Shown piece by piece: positions 1 through 15,480 of a stretch of 64,000 nucleotides of DNA. The position numbers and the translations under genes are program-made. This DNA comes from Salinispora mooreana. GTDB lineage: Bacteria > Actinomycetota > Actinomycetes > Mycobacteriales > Micromonosporaceae. Numbering within the stretch: position 1 is the stretch's first letter; every line of letters begins with the position of its first letter. The stretch is from NCBI RefSeq assembly GCF_000379065.1, contig NZ_KB900614.1, positions 1,200,107 through 1,264,106 of the forward strand, given 5' to 3'. The notes below the pieces were generated by a model. That model was not told the origin of the DNA, did not search any database, and was given only the letters and a program-made list of their open reading frames with translations.

Positions 1-2934
<2,934 letters not shown>

Positions 2935-2979
2935 GTTATATCCCTCGTGTCGTGTCTGATCTCTAGCTAGCTCTCGGCG

Positions 2980-3047
2980 GGGTTGCGGGCCGGCCGGTGC
3001 ACTTCCGGATCAGGCCGGAAGTGCCAGGCCCGGCCAGCCCGCAACCC
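2980..3047 (-). promoter_or_regulatory. Nested long hairpin in the rpoB-rpoC gap
   Basis: Two nested perfect inverted repeats fill the gap. The outer arms are 2980-2990 and 3037-3047 (gggttgcgggc / gcccgcaaccc). The inner arms are 2999-3008 and 3015-3024 (gcacttccgg / ccggaagtgc) around a 6-base loop. No T-tract follows on the minus strand, so an RNA-processing or partial-attenuation site between rpoB and rpoC is more likely than a full terminator. The role is inferred. Confidence 0.6.
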
Positions 3048-3054
3048 TCGCCAC

Positions 3055-6486
<3,432 letters not shown>

Positions 6487-6613
6487 GATGCGTCCTTCCG
6501 AGGACCGGTGCTGCAGAACGGCTGGTACGCGCGCACTCCAATAACCCCACCAGAAATATCCACAAACGGACATTTCCGAGCAGGGGTAAATTCGGAAGGC
6601 AGCGCAAACTAGC

Positions 6614-6642
6614 AGTGTAGCCGAGAGGCTAGCCGCTGTCCA
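6614..6642 (-). promoter_or_regulatory. Candidate rpoB promoter
   Basis: On the minus strand TGGACA (6637-6642) is followed after 17 bases by TACACT (6614-6619), a good SigA-type pair upstream of rpoB. The rest of the 6487-7043 gene-free stretch holds only the rplL terminators at 6951-7007; I see nothing else there. Confidence 0.5.
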
Positions 6643-6950
6643 GTCAACCCCGCGGGTCATCGCGGAACGGGCCTCGGGACCTCATGCCGGGCCGCTCAAA
6701 ACGCGACACTCCCACCGGGCCACCTGCGACCATCGGCGATCACCTCGCCGATGTCCTCACCCAACTGGCGGCCGTTGCAAGCGCGGAAGGTCTTGCTGGT
6801 TTCAGCGTGCCTGCCGGGCCGGGCCGCGTCAAGGGCCGGTTACCGCCCGCTGCGACCGATCGCCCCCAGCCGGTGTTGGAGCCGCCGGCACAAGAGCGTG
6901 GGCAGCACAGACTCCCGGGCCGGCAGGGCACCGGGCGCCACCAACACGGG

Positions 6951-7007
6951 CGGGCGGCGATCCGCTGACCGGATCGCCGCCCGTCGTGCCGGAGTGTGCT
7001 CCGGCAC
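6951..7007 (-). terminator. Tandem hairpin terminators after rplL
   Basis: Two perfect stem-loops stand in tandem just after rplL. The first has 13-base arms at 6951-6963 and 6971-6983; the second has 9-base arms at 6986-6994 and 6999-7007. They lack clear T-tracts, as is common in high-GC actinobacteria. They separate the ribosomal protein genes from rpoB, which then needs its own promoter or read-through. Confidence 0.75.
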
Positions 7008-7043
7008 AGGCGCGCCGGGACACTCCGTAGAGTCAACACAAGG

Positions 7044-7430
7044 TCACTTGAGGGTGACCTTGGCGCCCTCGCCCTCGAGCTTGGCCTTGGCCTTGTCGGC
7101 CGTCTCCTTGTTGGCCTTCTCCAGGATCGCCTTCGGCGCAGACTCCACCAGGTCCTTGGCCTCCTTGAGACCCAGGCCGGTCAGCTCACGCACGACCTTG
7201 ATGACCTGAATCTTCTTGCCACCGTCGGCCTCGAGGACGACGTCGAACTCGTCCTTCTCCTCCTCGACCGGGGCAGCAGCACCGCCGGCCGGGGCACCAG
7301 CGGCCACGGCGACCGGAGCCGCGGCGGTGACCTCGAAGGTCTCCTCGAACTGCTTCACGAACTCAGAGAGCTCGATCAGCGTCATCTCCTTGAACGCGTC
7401 GAGCAGCTCGTCGGTGCTGAGCTTCGCCAT
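7044..7430 (-). CDS. rplL: 50S ribosomal protein L7/L12
   Basis: Stalk protein of the large ribosomal subunit that recruits translation GTPases, 128 residues. It shows the N-terminal dimerisation part, an Ala/Gly/Pro-rich hinge around residues 37-52 ([20 protein letters not shown]) and the C-terminal factor-binding domain with [19 protein letters not shown] start. It follows rplJ by 54 bases, so they form the usual rplJL unit, and tandem hairpins follow it. Confidence 0.98.
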   Translation of the reverse strand: MAKLSTDELLDAFKEMTLIELSEFVKQFEETFEVTAAAPVAVAAGAPAGGAAAPVEEEKDEFDVVLEADGGKKIQVIKVVRELTGLGLKEAKDLVESAPKAILEKANKETADKAKAKLEGEGAKVTLK

Positions 7431-7484
7431 ATCTGGCGTCCTTTCTCAAGTGGTGTTGCTAAGAATCGTGTGCACCGGGTGGCC

Positions 7485-8030
7485 TCAGGCCTCCTCGGCG
7501 CTCTCCTTCTCGCGCTTGTCCTGCAGGGCAGCCGCCAGGCGGGCCGTCTTGGCCATCGGCGCCTGGAACAGCGACGCGGCCTTGCTCAGGTTGCCCTTCA
7601 TCGCACCGGCCAGCTTGGCCAGCAGCACCTCGCGGGACTCCAGGTCGGCGAGCTTCGTGACCTCGGCCGCAGAGATGGCCTTGCCCTCGAAAACACCGCC
7701 CTTGATGACCAGCTTCGGGTTGGTCTTCGCGAAGTCACGAAGGCCCTTGGCCGCCTCGACGACGTCGCCCGAAACGAAAGTCAGCGCGGTAGGACCGGTG
7801 AACAGCTCGTCGAGCCCGGAGATACCCGCGTCCGCCGCGGCACGCTTGGCCAGCGTGTTCTTGGCGATGGTGTAGGTGGTCTCCGTGCCGAGCGAGCGCC
7901 GCAGCTGGGTGAGCTGGGAGACCGTCAGACCACGGTACTCGGTCAGTACGGTCGCGCCCGCGTTGCGGAAGCTCTCGGTCAGCTCGACGACGGCCGTGGC
8001 CTTGTCGGCCCGGATCGGCTTGTCCGCCAT
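7485..8030 (-). CDS. rplJ: 50S ribosomal protein L10
   Basis: Base of the ribosomal stalk, which binds L12 dimers through its C-terminal helix; 181 residues. I chose ATG at 8030 ([17 protein letters not shown]) because GGAGGGAC immediately precedes it; the longer open frame upstream does not look like L10. It ends in an acidic/basic alpha-helical tail ([13 protein letters not shown]). In bacteria L10-L12 represses its own mRNA through a leader RNA, and a structured leader with an attenuator-like hairpin precedes it here. Confidence 0.97.
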   Translation of the reverse strand: MADKPIRADKATAVVELTESFRNAGATVLTEYRGLTVSQLTQLRRSLGTETTYTIAKNTLAKRAAADAGISGLDELFTGPTALTFVSGDVVEAAKGLRDFAKTNPKLVIKGGVFEGKAISAAEVTKLADLESREVLLAKLAGAMKGNLSKAASLFQAPMAKTARLAAALQDKREKESAEEA

Positions 8031-8383
8031 GTCCCTCCTCTCTCGTTGCTCCAGGCTGGTCACCGTCATCGGCGGTAGCCAACGGCGGACACGGAGGAAA
8101 CACGGCAACGAGAAAAGCCCCGGCGCAGGGCGCACGGGGCGAATGGCTGGTGCTGGCACCACAGTCGGCGGACCGCGGGAGACAACCGATTTTCGCTTAC
8201 CGCCCTGCGCGGGTCGCCCGTCTTCGCGGAACCTTCGACCGTGCCGAGGCACGGTGACCAGCGGTCTCTGGGTGGAACTTCGCGGAAAGAATACACGATG
8301 CCCCGGGGCGGCCGCCACACCGCCCCCGTGAGGCCCTGCTGCCCACCGCTCCGCTGACCATCAGGCAGGTCAGCCTGCACGCC
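8031..8383 (-). promoter_or_regulatory. rplJ leader with attenuator-like hairpin (probable L10 leader)
   Basis: This 350-base gap upstream of rplJ has no gene. On the minus strand a hairpin of GCCCCG plus GCGC paired with GCGC plus CGGGGC (8117-8140, one bulged T) is followed directly by TTTTCT (8111-8116), a classic intrinsic terminator form that is rare in such a GC-rich genome. Upstream is a perfect 8-base hairpin (8238-8245 / 8248-8255), and TTCGCGGAA occurs twice (8223-8231 and around 8279-8287). The location fits the L10-binding autoregulatory leader; assignment to that RNA family is inference. Confidence 0.6.
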
Positions 8384-8417
8384 GAACGGGGCCCCACCAG
8401 CCGGCAGGGCCCCGTTC
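8384..8417 (-). terminator. Hairpin terminator after rplA
   Basis: Perfect 11-base arms at 8384-8394 and 8407-8417 with a 12-base loop, starting 14 bases after the rplA stop. It separates rplKA from rplJL. Confidence 0.7.
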
Positions 8418-8431
8418 GAACGCAGTCGTGC

Positions 8432-9148
8432 TCAGCCCTCGGCGGAGCTCTCCTGCAGGTTCTTCACCATGTTCGGGTCGATCGGAACACCCGGGCCCAT
8501 CGTGGTGGTGAGGGTGACCTTCCGCAGGTACTTACCCTTGGCCGCGGACGGCTTCACCCGCAGGATCTCGTCGAGGACCGCCGCGTAGTTCTCCACCAGC
8601 TGGCTCTCGGAGAAGGAGGCCTTGCCGATGATCAGGTGCAGGTTGGAGTGCTTGTCCACCCGGAAAGCGATCTTCCCGCCCTTGATGTCCGCAACCGCCT
8701 TGGCAACGTTCATCGTCACCGTGCCGGTCTTCGGGTTCGGCATCAGACCGCGCGGGCCCAGGATCCGCGCGATCCGACCGATCTTGGCCATCTGGTCCGG
8801 CGTGGCGATCGCCGCGTCGAAGTCGAGCCATCCGCCCTGGATCCGGGCGACCAGCTCGTCCGTGCCCACCTCGTCGGCGCCGGCGGCGACGGCCTCCTCG
8901 GCCTTCGCGCCGGCGGCGAACACGATCACACGCGCGGTCTTACCAGTGCCGTGCGGCAGGTTGACCGTGCCGCGAACCATCTGGTCCGCCTTACGCGGGT
9001 CGACACCGAGGCGCATCGCGACCTCGACCGTGGCGTCGAACTTGACGGAGGTGGTCTCCTTGGCCAGCTTGACGGCCTCGGCGGGGCTGTACAGCTTCGA
9101 CCGGTCGATGGCCGCAGCCGCCTTACGGTAGTTCTTGCTGTGCTGCAT
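8432..9148 (-). CDS. rplA: 50S ribosomal protein L1
   Basis: L1 binds 23S rRNA at the E-site stalk and in many bacteria represses rplKA translation. 238 residues, full length. ATG start ([20 protein letters not shown]) with GGAG upstream. The conserved central segment with [15 protein letters not shown] lies around residues 125-140. It follows rplK by 80 bases, forming the usual rplKA unit. Confidence 0.98.
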   Translation of the reverse strand: MQHSKNYRKAAAAIDRSKLYSPAEAVKLAKETTSVKFDATVEVAMRLGVDPRKADQMVRGTVNLPHGTGKTARVIVFAAGAKAEEAVAAGADEVGTDELVARIQGGWLDFDAAIATPDQMAKIGRIARILGPRGLMPNPKTGTVTMNVAKAVADIKGGKIAFRVDKHSNLHLIIGKASFSESQLVENYAAVLDEILRVKPSAAKGKYLRKVTLTTTMGPGVPIDPNMVKNLQESSAEG

Positions 9149-9228
9149 CTGTGGTTACTCCTGTGGTCTCTGGCGGGCCGCGGTGCTCGCAGGCCCTCCC
9201 ACAAACGGGATCGGCGGGTCGGCTTGGG

Positions 9229-9660
9229 TCAGTCGACGACGTTCAGGCCCATCGACCGGGCGGTACCGGCGATGATCTTCTCGGCCTGGTCGAGGTCCTT
9301 AGCGTTGAGGTCAGCCATCTTCTTCTCGGCGATCTCCCGCAGCTGGGCGCGGCTGACCTGGCCAACCTTCTCCATGTGCGGGACACCCGAGCCCTTCGCC
9401 ACGCCAGCGGCCTTGATCAGCAGCCGGGCAGCGGGTGGGGTCTTCAGCACGAAGGTGAACGTGCGGTCCTCGTAGACGCTGATCTCGGCGGGGATGATGT
9501 CGCCCCGCTGGGACTCGGTCTGCGCGTTGTAGGACTTGCAGAACTCCATGATGTTCACACCGTGCTGACCCAGCGCGGGGCCGACCGGCGGCGCCGGGGT
9601 GGCCTGGCCCGCCGGCAGCTGAAGCGTGAACGTCTTGACGAGCTTCTTCTTCGGAGGCAT
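9229..9660 (-). CDS. rplK: 50S ribosomal protein L11
   Basis: L11 binds the GTPase centre of 23S rRNA and is the site of thiostrepton action; 143 residues. I chose ATG at 9660 ([15 protein letters not shown]) with GGAAG upstream, not the longer in-frame codon at 9708. It shows the N-terminal [20 protein letters not shown] signature with the proline helix and the C-terminal [10 protein letters not shown]. Lies between nusG and rplA as in other actinobacteria. Confidence 0.98.
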   Translation of the reverse strand: MPPKKKLVKTFTLQLPAGQATPAPPVGPALGQHGVNIMEFCKSYNAQTESQRGDIIPAEISVYEDRTFTFVLKTPPAARLLIKAAGVAKGSGVPHMEKVGQVSRAQLREIAEKKMADLNAKDLDQAEKIIAGTARSMGLNVVD

Positions 9661-9808
9661 GTCACTTCCTGGGACGTGGAACGGAAATTCGCACCGCCCG
9701 TCAGGCATGCACGGTCAGCATGCCGCGTAGACGGCGACGTTCTAGGGTAGCGCACGCCGACTGCCGGCCTTCCGGGGTCCGGCTACCAGCCGCCCTGGCC
9801 AGAAACGA

Positions 9809-9846
9809 GTACGTCGGCGGCGGGTAGGCACCCACCGCCGACGTAC
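9809..9846 (-). terminator. Hairpin terminator after nusG
   Basis: Outer 12-base arms at 9809-9820 and 9835-9846 enclose a second short stem (GGGT/ACCC). It begins six bases after the nusG stop and precedes rplK. Confidence 0.7.
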
Positions 9847-9852
9847 GGCAGG

Positions 9853-10581
9853 TCAGATCTTGGTGACCTGGTTGAAGTTCAGCTCCACCGGCGTCTCTCG
9901 ACCGAAGATCGACACCAGCACCTTGAGCTTCTGCTGGTCGGCATTGATCTCGCTGATCGTCGCCGGCAGGGAGGCGAAGGCACCGTCGGTGACGGTGACC
10001 GAGTCGCCGACCTCGAAGTCGAGGACCTTGACCTCGGGCTTCGCCTTCTTCTCCACGGCCTCGACCGCTGGCGCCAGCCACTTCAACACCTCATCGAGGC
10101 TCAGCGGCGCAGGACGGTCGGCCCGGTCGGTGGCGCCCACGAAGCCGGTCACACCGGGCGTGTTCCGCACGCAGGAGTACGACTCCGCGGTGAGCTCCAT
10201 CCGCACCAGGATGTAGCCGGGGAAGACCTTGGCCTGGATCTGGGAACGCTTACCGTTCTTGACCTCGACCTCATCCCGGGTCGGCACCTCGACCTGGTAG
10301 ATGTAGTCCTCCATGTCGAGGGAGGTGATCCGGGTCTCGAGGTTTGTCTTGACCTTGTTCTCATAGCCGGCGTACGAGTGCACCACATACCAGTCGCCCG
10401 GCGCGTAGCGCAGCTTCTGACGCAGCTCGGCGACCGGGTCGAACTCGTTCGCCTCGGCCGGCTCGCTGCCGCTGGCGGAGAGCTCCGGCTCGCTGGCGGC
10501 CTCAACCGACATGTCACCAGCCGCCGTCGCGACCGTGGACTGCTCATCCACAGGCTCGGCGGTCTCGTCGTACTCAGGCAC
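9853..10581 (-). CDS. nusG: Transcription termination/antitermination factor NusG
   Basis: NusG binds RNA polymerase and couples it to Rho or the ribosome. 242 residues with GTG start ([10 protein letters not shown]) preceded by GGAAGTGAG. The first 60 residues or so form an acidic, low-complexity extension typical of actinobacterial NusG. The NGN domain follows ([17 protein letters not shown] to the PGYILVRM segment), then a C-terminal KOW domain ([14 protein letters not shown] ... [11 protein letters not shown]). It follows secE by 38 bases. Confidence 0.97.
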   Translation of the reverse strand: MPEYDETAEPVDEQSTVATAAGDMSVEAASEPELSASGSEPAEANEFDPVAELRQKLRYAPGDWYVVHSYAGYENKVKTNLETRITSLDMEDYIYQVEVPTRDEVEVKNGKRSQIQAKVFPGYILVRMELTAESYSCVRNTPGVTGFVGATDRADRPAPLSLDEVLKWLAPAVEAVEKKAKPEVKVLDFEVGDSVTVTDGAFASLPATISEINADQQKLKVLVSIFGRETPVELNFNQVTKI

Positions 10582-10619
10582 GCTTGCTCACTTCCGTCAC
10601 TATCAGCACAGTCAGCCGG

Positions 10620-11000
10620 TTAGCTGGGGTTACCGAAGACCCACAGCACACCCTCGGCGAAGGCGAGGTCCAGGCCAGCCACGATCATCAGCATCACGGC
10701 GACGAACACGATCACCACAGAGGCGTAGGTCAACAGCTCCTTGCGAGTCGGCCAGATGACCTTACGCAGCTCAGCCACGACCTCGCGGACGAATCGCGCG
10801 ACTCGACCGAACGGCCCAACCTTGTCACCCTGGGCACGACCCTTCGACCGGCCGACCGACTCGGCACGAGACCGCGAGCTGGTCGCGCTCTCGCCCCGGG
10901 AGGCCGACTCCTCGTCGGCGTCGGCATCGCCGGCAGTGTCGAGCTCGCCGTTCAGACGCTCGTCGTCGGCATCCTCGCCGCGCCGCTTGTTGTCGGCCAC
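10620..11000 (-). CDS. secE: Preprotein translocase subunit SecE
   Basis: Small essential subunit of the SecYEG channel. GTG at 11000 (VADNKRRGED) has GGAGGG at the right distance; ATG at 11012 is the alternative and would add four residues. A long charged N-terminal tail (about residues 1-65) precedes the SecE core FVREVVAELRKVIWPTRKEL and a single membrane helix (about residues 90-112). The secE-nusG pair downstream of tRNA-Trp is the standard actinobacterial order. Confidence 0.95.
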   Translation of the reverse strand: MADNKRRGEDADDERLNGELDTAGDADADEESASRGESATSSRSRAESVGRSKGRAQGDKVGPFGRVARFVREVVAELRKVIWPTRKELLTYASVVIVFVAVMLMIVAGLDLAFAEGVLWVFGNPS

Positions 11001-11210
11001 ATCGCCCTCCATCGCGGGATGTCGGTTCGCACGCCGTCACAGCATACGCGGCGTCTGGTCACGCCGGCCGGCCCGACCGTTCGCGACGGGCCGTAGCCAG
11101 CGGTCCGAACTGGGGCCCGATTGCCTCGGAGCAACCCCGCCGATACCACCACCACGGGCCGGACATCGCCAGCCGGCGACGCGACCCACGAAACGATCAG
11201 GCCTGAGGCG

Positions 11211-11283
<73 letters not shown>

Positions 11284-11408
11284 ATGCGGCGGACGCCACC
11301 TCACCCCGCCAAAACGGCTGGGCAGGGTCACGTGCCCCACGGCGGACCAGTGTACGGGTAGCGGCACGACTTTCCCAACCGGTCCACCCCTCGCGCGTCG
11401 AAGACCGG

Positions 11409-11801
11409 TCAGCCGGCCATCCGGATGGTCGCCCTCGCCTGTGACAACACCTTCTCCCCATGGCAGGTTGCGGTGATGTCGATCCTGGTCAAGCCCGCAT
11501 CGGTGACCTCCCGAACCGCCGCCGTCACCTCGATCTCGGTGCCCTGCTCATCGTCTGGGACAACGACCGGCCGGGTGAATCGAACGGCGTAGTCGACCAC
11601 CGCGTCGGCAGCGCCGGCCCACTCGGCGACTGCCCGGCCCACCAACGCCATCGTGAACATGCCGTGGGCGATCACACCGGGCAGCCCGACCGAGGTCGCG
11701 ATCCGGTCGCTCCAGTGGATCGGGTTGAAGTCTCCCGAGGCACCCGCGTAGCGGATCAGATCCGCCCGGGTCACCCGGAATGTCTTGGTCGGCAGCTCCA
11801 T
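11409..11801 (-). CDS. MaoC-family (R)-hydratase/dehydratase, HadB-like
   Basis: Hot-dog fold protein of 130 residues related to the HadB subunit of the type II fatty-acid 3-hydroxyacyl-ACP dehydratase. I chose ATG at 11801 (MELPTKTFRVTRADLIRYAG); GGAGGG lies inside the end of the upstream gene, and the two genes are one base apart, so translation is probably coupled. The hydratase motif is visible as ASGDFNPIHWSD (catalytic Asp and His) near residues 20-31, followed by AHGMFTMALVG. The partner HadA/C-type subunit is directly upstream. Confidence 0.88.
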   Translation of the reverse strand: MELPTKTFRVTRADLIRYAGASGDFNPIHWSDRIATSVGLPGVIAHGMFTMALVGRAVAEWAGAADAVVDYAVRFTRPVVVPDDEQGTEIEVTAAVREVTDAGLTRIDITATCHGEKVLSQARATIRMAG

Positions 11802-11802
11802 C

Positions 11803-12249
11803 TCAGCCCTCCCCCCGTACGACAATCTTCGACCAGACGGTGACCACCGGCTCACCATCAGGCGTGGTGACCTCGGTACGGGTGGTCACAAACCCGTGTC
11901 CGCCGCGGGTGCGGACCTCCTCGATGGTGTTGACGCAGACCAACTCATCCCCCGCCACGACCGGGCGGGTGTAGGCGAAGCGCTGATCGCCGTGGACCAC
12001 CCGGCTGTAGTCGACACCGAGGTCCGGATCTTCCACGACCTGACGGGTGGCGGCCATGGTGACCACGACCGGAAAGGTCGGCGGGGCGACCACGTCCGGA
12101 TGGCCGAGCGCGCGAGCGGCGGTCGGGTCGTGGTGGGCCGGTTCGGTAGCGCCGATCGCAGTCGCGAACTCACGAATCTTTTCTCGGCCCACCTGGTAGG
12201 GGGCGGTCGGCGGGTACGTCCGGCCGACGAAGGAGGGGTCCAGGGACAT
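11803..12249 (-). CDS. MaoC-like N-terminal hydratase, HadA/HadC-like (UPF0336 type)
   Basis: 148-residue hot-dog protein of the UPF0336/FAS1-like dehydratase group that forms heterodimers with the HadB-type protein encoded immediately downstream. It begins MSLDPSFVGRTYPPTAPYQV and contains YQVGREKIREFATAIG, typical of HadA/HadC, which supplies substrate binding rather than the catalytic Asp/His. Order rpmG, this gene, hadB-like gene is the conserved actinobacterial arrangement. Confidence 0.87.
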   Translation of the reverse strand: MSLDPSFVGRTYPPTAPYQVGREKIREFATAIGATEPAHHDPTAARALGHPDVVAPPTFPVVVTMAATRQVVEDPDLGVDYSRVVHGDQRFAYTRPVVAGDELVCVNTIEEVRTRGGHGFVTTRTEVTTPDGEPVVTVWSKIVVRGEG

Positions 12250-12361
12250 GCCGCGAACCTACACGCAGAACACGGCCGCCGACCCACCCGACCGGCGGCG
12301 GCGAAGCCACGCGGGTCGGCGGATCGGCGACCGTGGTTGAATCAGCGGCGGATCGCCCAGT

Positions 12362-12529
12362 TCAGCGGGTCTCCCGGTGGATCGTGTGCCGGCCGTCGCG
12401 CGGGCAGAACTTCTTCAGCTCGATACGGTCCGGGTCATTACGCCGGTTCTTGCGCGTGATGTAGTTGCGCTCCTTGCACTCCACACACGCCAAAGTGATC
12501 TTCGGCCGGACATCGGTCGCCTTCGCCAC
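12362..12529 (-). CDS. rpmG: 50S ribosomal protein L33
   Basis: 55-residue protein starting at GTG 12529 ([20 protein letters not shown]) and ending HTIHRETR, too short for routine ORF listing. It keeps a zinc-ribbon pattern: CVEC near the N-terminus and a later Cys in LKKFCPRDG; the last of the four usual Cys is replaced by the R-D-G context, so zinc binding may be incomplete. AGGAAGG lies upstream. It sits between tRNA-Met and the had genes. Confidence 0.93.
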   Translation of the reverse strand: MAKATDVRPKITLACVECKERNYITRKNRRNDPDRIELKKFCPRDGRHTIHRETR

Positions 12530-12662
12530 GGCGGAGTGCCTTCCTCGTAAATGGGTGACAACTACGGGCGCATCAGCCTACGCGCTGAGCACGTGGACAT
12601 GCAAAGCGGGCACCGAAGGTGCCCGTCCCATCATCCGCCGGGTGAGGCCCGATGGACGAAAG

Positions 12663-12735
12663 TAGCGGTGGCCGGACTTGAACCGGCGACACAGCGATTA
12701 TGAGCCGCTTGCTCTGCCACCTGAGCTACACCGCC
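12663..12735 (-). tRNA. tRNA-Met (anticodon CAT, elongator)
   Basis: 73 bases. Acceptor GGCGGTG pairs with CACCGCT (one G-U at the first pair), discriminator A. Anticodon loop CTCATAA gives CAT. The normal first pair and standard D-arm indicate an elongator rather than an initiator. Confidence 0.95.
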
Positions 12736-12759
12736 GGGTGGGTCCAGCCGGACCCTCTG

Positions 12760-12832
12760 AGCCCCCTTACGGAATCGAACCGTAGACCTTCTCCTTACCA
12801 TGGAGACGCTCTGCCGACTGAGCTAAGGGGGC
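12760..12832 (-). tRNA. tRNA-Thr (anticodon GGT)
   Basis: 73 bases. Acceptor GCCCCCT pairs with AGGGGGC. Anticodon stem TCTCC/GGAGA encloses ATGGTAA, giving GGT. T-arm TACGGTTCGATTCCGTA intact. First transcribed of the tRNA-Thr/tRNA-Met/rpmG group. Confidence 0.95.
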
Positions 12833-12924
12833 CTGCGCAACCACTCGGTGGCCGTGCAGAGGTAAGCCTACACGGCGGGATCGCGGAGCTGAAATCGGAT
12901 CCCCCGGTGGCCCGTGGGCCCAGC

Positions 12925-15453
12925 TCACGGGACGACTCGAAGGCGTGCCGGCTCCCCCGTCGCCGCCGCCCCCGACTCCGCCTGAGCGCCGAACCACGCC
13001 TCCAGCCGCTCATAGGGTAACGGTCGGCTGAACAGGAACCCCTGCCCGAACTCACACCCGATGTCCTGAAGGAGCTCCAGGGTCAACTCGCTCTCCACCC
13101 CCTCGGCCACCACGGCGAGGCCGAACTGCTGGGAGAGCGTGACCACCGCATTGACGATGGCCAGGTCCCCGGGGTCAGTCGCCATCCCCTGCACGAACCG
13201 GTGGTCGACCTTCACCTCGTGCACGGGGAGCCGGCGCAGGTGGGCAAGGGACGAGTTACCCGTACCGAAGTCATCCACCGACAGACGGACTCCCAGATCC
13301 CGCAGGCGTCGCAGGGTCGGAATGGGGCGGTCGGTGCCGTCCAGCACCCCGGACTCCCGAATCTCCAACGTGAGCCGCTGCGGCGGCACCCCGTACTCCT
13401 CGAGCAGTTCCCGCACCCGCTCCGGGAAGTGCTGGTCGGTCAGCGTACGCGGGGAGAGGTTGACCGCAACGGAGAGCGGGTGGCCGCCGTGCGCCCAGTC
13501 ATGGCTGCGCCGTAGCCCCTCCCGGAGCACGAACTCGGTGAGCCGCCCCAGCTGCCCGGTGTACTCCGCAACCGGCACGAAGTCCTCCGGCGAGACCGAT
13601 CCGTGGGCCCGATCGTTCCAACGGGCAAGGCACTCGACGCCCACCAACCGTCGGTCCCGCAGAGTGACCTTGGGCTGGAAATACACCTCCAGCTCCCCAT
13701 CAGCCAGGGCCCGCCGCAGGTCGCCGGCGAGACCGAGCCGCCGCAGTGACCGGGACTCCAGCGCCGGGTGAAAGAGCTGGACGTTCCCGGGCGCGGACCT
13801 GGCCGCCCGTACGGCCAGGTCAACCCGTTGCAGCAGCGCCTCAGACCCACTTCCATGGTCCGGGTGAACAGCGACACCCACCGCCGTATCCACGTCGAGG
13901 GTGAGCCCGTCAAAGATCACCACAGCCCGGATCTGCTCCCGCATCCGCGCCGCCAGGTCCAGGGCCGCAGTCGCCCCCTCCAGCCGGAGGGTCACCAAAA
14001 ACGCGTCACCGCCGACCCGTCCGACCAATGCCGAAGCCGGCGCGCAGGACCGCAGCCGCGCGGCGACCTGGACCAACACCCTGTCTCCGGCGGCACGCCC
14101 GAGAGACTCGTTGACCTCCCGGAGTCGATCAACCGCGAAGAGCAGCAGCGCCACCACCTCACCCGGCGCCCGAATCTTCACCGCCTCGTCCAGCGCCTCG
14201 GTGACCCGCCGCCGGTTGGGCAGCTTGGTGAGCGTGTCGTGGTAGGCATCATGCCGCAGCCGGTCGACCAGCCGGGAGTTCTCGAGTGCGACCGCAGTGT
14301 GCGCGGCGACGGTCTCGAAGACAGGGACATCATCCGGCGTGAAGCGACCCCCTTCGCTGAGCCGGTTGACGACCTCCAGTGTGCCGATCACCGCCGGACC
14401 CGACCGTAACGGGACGACGATCGCGTCTTTCACCCCATGGCCGGCTAGGTCCACCCAAGCGTCAGCGGAGTCCGGGAGGGCCCGTCCGATGGCGAGGGTC
14501 GCACCGGATTCCCGGGCCTTGACCCGTAGGCCGGCGGGGGTGGGCGCGACATCGAGTAGCCCCCGGTCGCCCATCCGAGCGCTGAGCAGCACCTCGGGGT
14601 AGCGCCCCTGCGCGGGCAGCCACAGAGTCGCGTACTCGGCCTGCATCAGGGCCCGGATCCGGCCCAATAGCTGGTCGGCGACGGCGCCCTCCCGACCACC
14701 CTCGGTCATCGCCCGGGTCAACTCATACATGCTGCTCAACGTGCGATGCTGCCGGAGGAACTGCGCGTACGAGCGGTAGACCACCACCATCGCAACGGCC
14801 AGCACGGCAATCAACAGCACTGACCACCAGGTCGACTCCAGCGCCAGCAACAGGATCAGGCTAATCGCCACGTTGATGGAGTTGACCACCAGCGGCACCG
14901 GGGACCTGCGGAATAGCTCCCAGCCAGCCTGCCAGCCGTGGAGCAGACTCACGACACCACTGATCGCGATCAGGGAGACAACCGAGTTCACGGTGACCAC
15001 GGCGAACAGGACCGCCCACGTCCGGGGGCCGACTCCGTCCACACCCGAGAGCCCGACCAGGACCACGCCGCCCAGCGAGGCCGCCGCACCCTTGCAGGCC
15101 ACATTGAAACAGACCTTCACCGCGCCGAGCCGACGCCAGAGCAGCCCGACCAGGGTGGACAGCACGATGAGCGCCACGACCGTGAAGGGCGGCAAGTAGT
15201 AGAACGCCAGCACGAGTGGGATCTCGGTGACGACCACCTCGAGCGCCTCCCGGCGCACGACGATCTGCAGGACCCCGGCACCAGCCGCGATCATCACGAC
15301 GAGCAGGGCAGCGGCGATAGCTGGGTTGCCGAGGGGCGGCTCGGCCGCGAGCGCCAGGAAGATGCTCCCCAAGACCGCGACTATCGCCAGCGGGGCGGTG
15401 ATCAGCCAGACCTGCTCAGTGGTCCTACGCAGCGGCGGTGGACTGCCTGACAT
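12925..15453 (-). CDS. Membrane GAF-GGDEF-EAL protein (cyclic di-GMP turnover)
   Basis: 842 residues. Residues 1-235 contain about seven or eight hydrophobic membrane segments, 250-395 resemble a GAF sensor, 410-570 a GGDEF domain and 580-825 an EAL domain. The GGDEF active site reads VGGDAF, so the catalytic Glu is lost and cyclase activity is unlikely. The EAL signature reads ECLARW instead of EALxRW, but LEIRES, DDFGTGNSSL, KVDHRF and VAEGVE are present, so phosphodiesterase activity is plausible. Such proteins hydrolyse cyclic di-GMP, with the GGDEF part often acting as a GTP sensor. Start ATG at 15453 is the first plausible one. It stands alone next to the tRNAs. Confidence 0.9.
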   Translation of the reverse strand: MSGSPPPLRRTTEQVWLITAPLAIVAVLGSIFLALAAEPPLGNPAIAAALLVVMIAAGAGVLQIVVRREALEVVVTEIPLVLAFYYLPPFTVVALIVLSTLVGLLWRRLGAVKVCFNVACKGAAASLGGVVLVGLSGVDGVGPRTWAVLFAVVTVNSVVSLIAISGVVSLLHGWQAGWELFRRSPVPLVVNSINVAISLILLLALESTWWSVLLIAVLAVAMVVVYRSYAQFLRQHRTLSSMYELTRAMTEGGREGAVADQLLGRIRALMQAEYATLWLPAQGRYPEVLLSARMGDRGLLDVAPTPAGLRVKARESGATLAIGRALPDSADAWVDLAGHGVKDAIVVPLRSGPAVIGTLEVVNRLSEGGRFTPDDVPVFETVAAHTAVALENSRLVDRLRHDAYHDTLTKLPNRRRVTEALDEAVKIRAPGEVVALLLFAVDRLREVNESLGRAAGDRVLVQVAARLRSCAPASALVGRVGGDAFLVTLRLEGATAALDLAARMREQIRAVVIFDGLTLDVDTAVGVAVHPDHGSGSEALLQRVDLAVRAARSAPGNVQLFHPALESRSLRRLGLAGDLRRALADGELEVYFQPKVTLRDRRLVGVECLARWNDRAHGSVSPEDFVPVAEYTGQLGRLTEFVLREGLRRSHDWAHGGHPLSVAVNLSPRTLTDQHFPERVRELLEEYGVPPQRLTLEIRESGVLDGTDRPIPTLRRLRDLGVRLSVDDFGTGNSSLAHLRRLPVHEVKVDHRFVQGMATDPGDLAIVNAVVTLSQQFGLAVVAEGVESELTLELLQDIGCEFGQGFLFSRPLPYERLEAWFGAQAESGAAATGEPARLRVVP

Positions 15454-15480
15454 TCCGCCCCCTGGTTAACGGTGCGGACG

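Noticed and set aside
12925..15453. Calling the GGDEF-EAL protein an active diguanylate cyclase
   Set aside because: The catalytic Glu of GGDEF is replaced (GGDAF).
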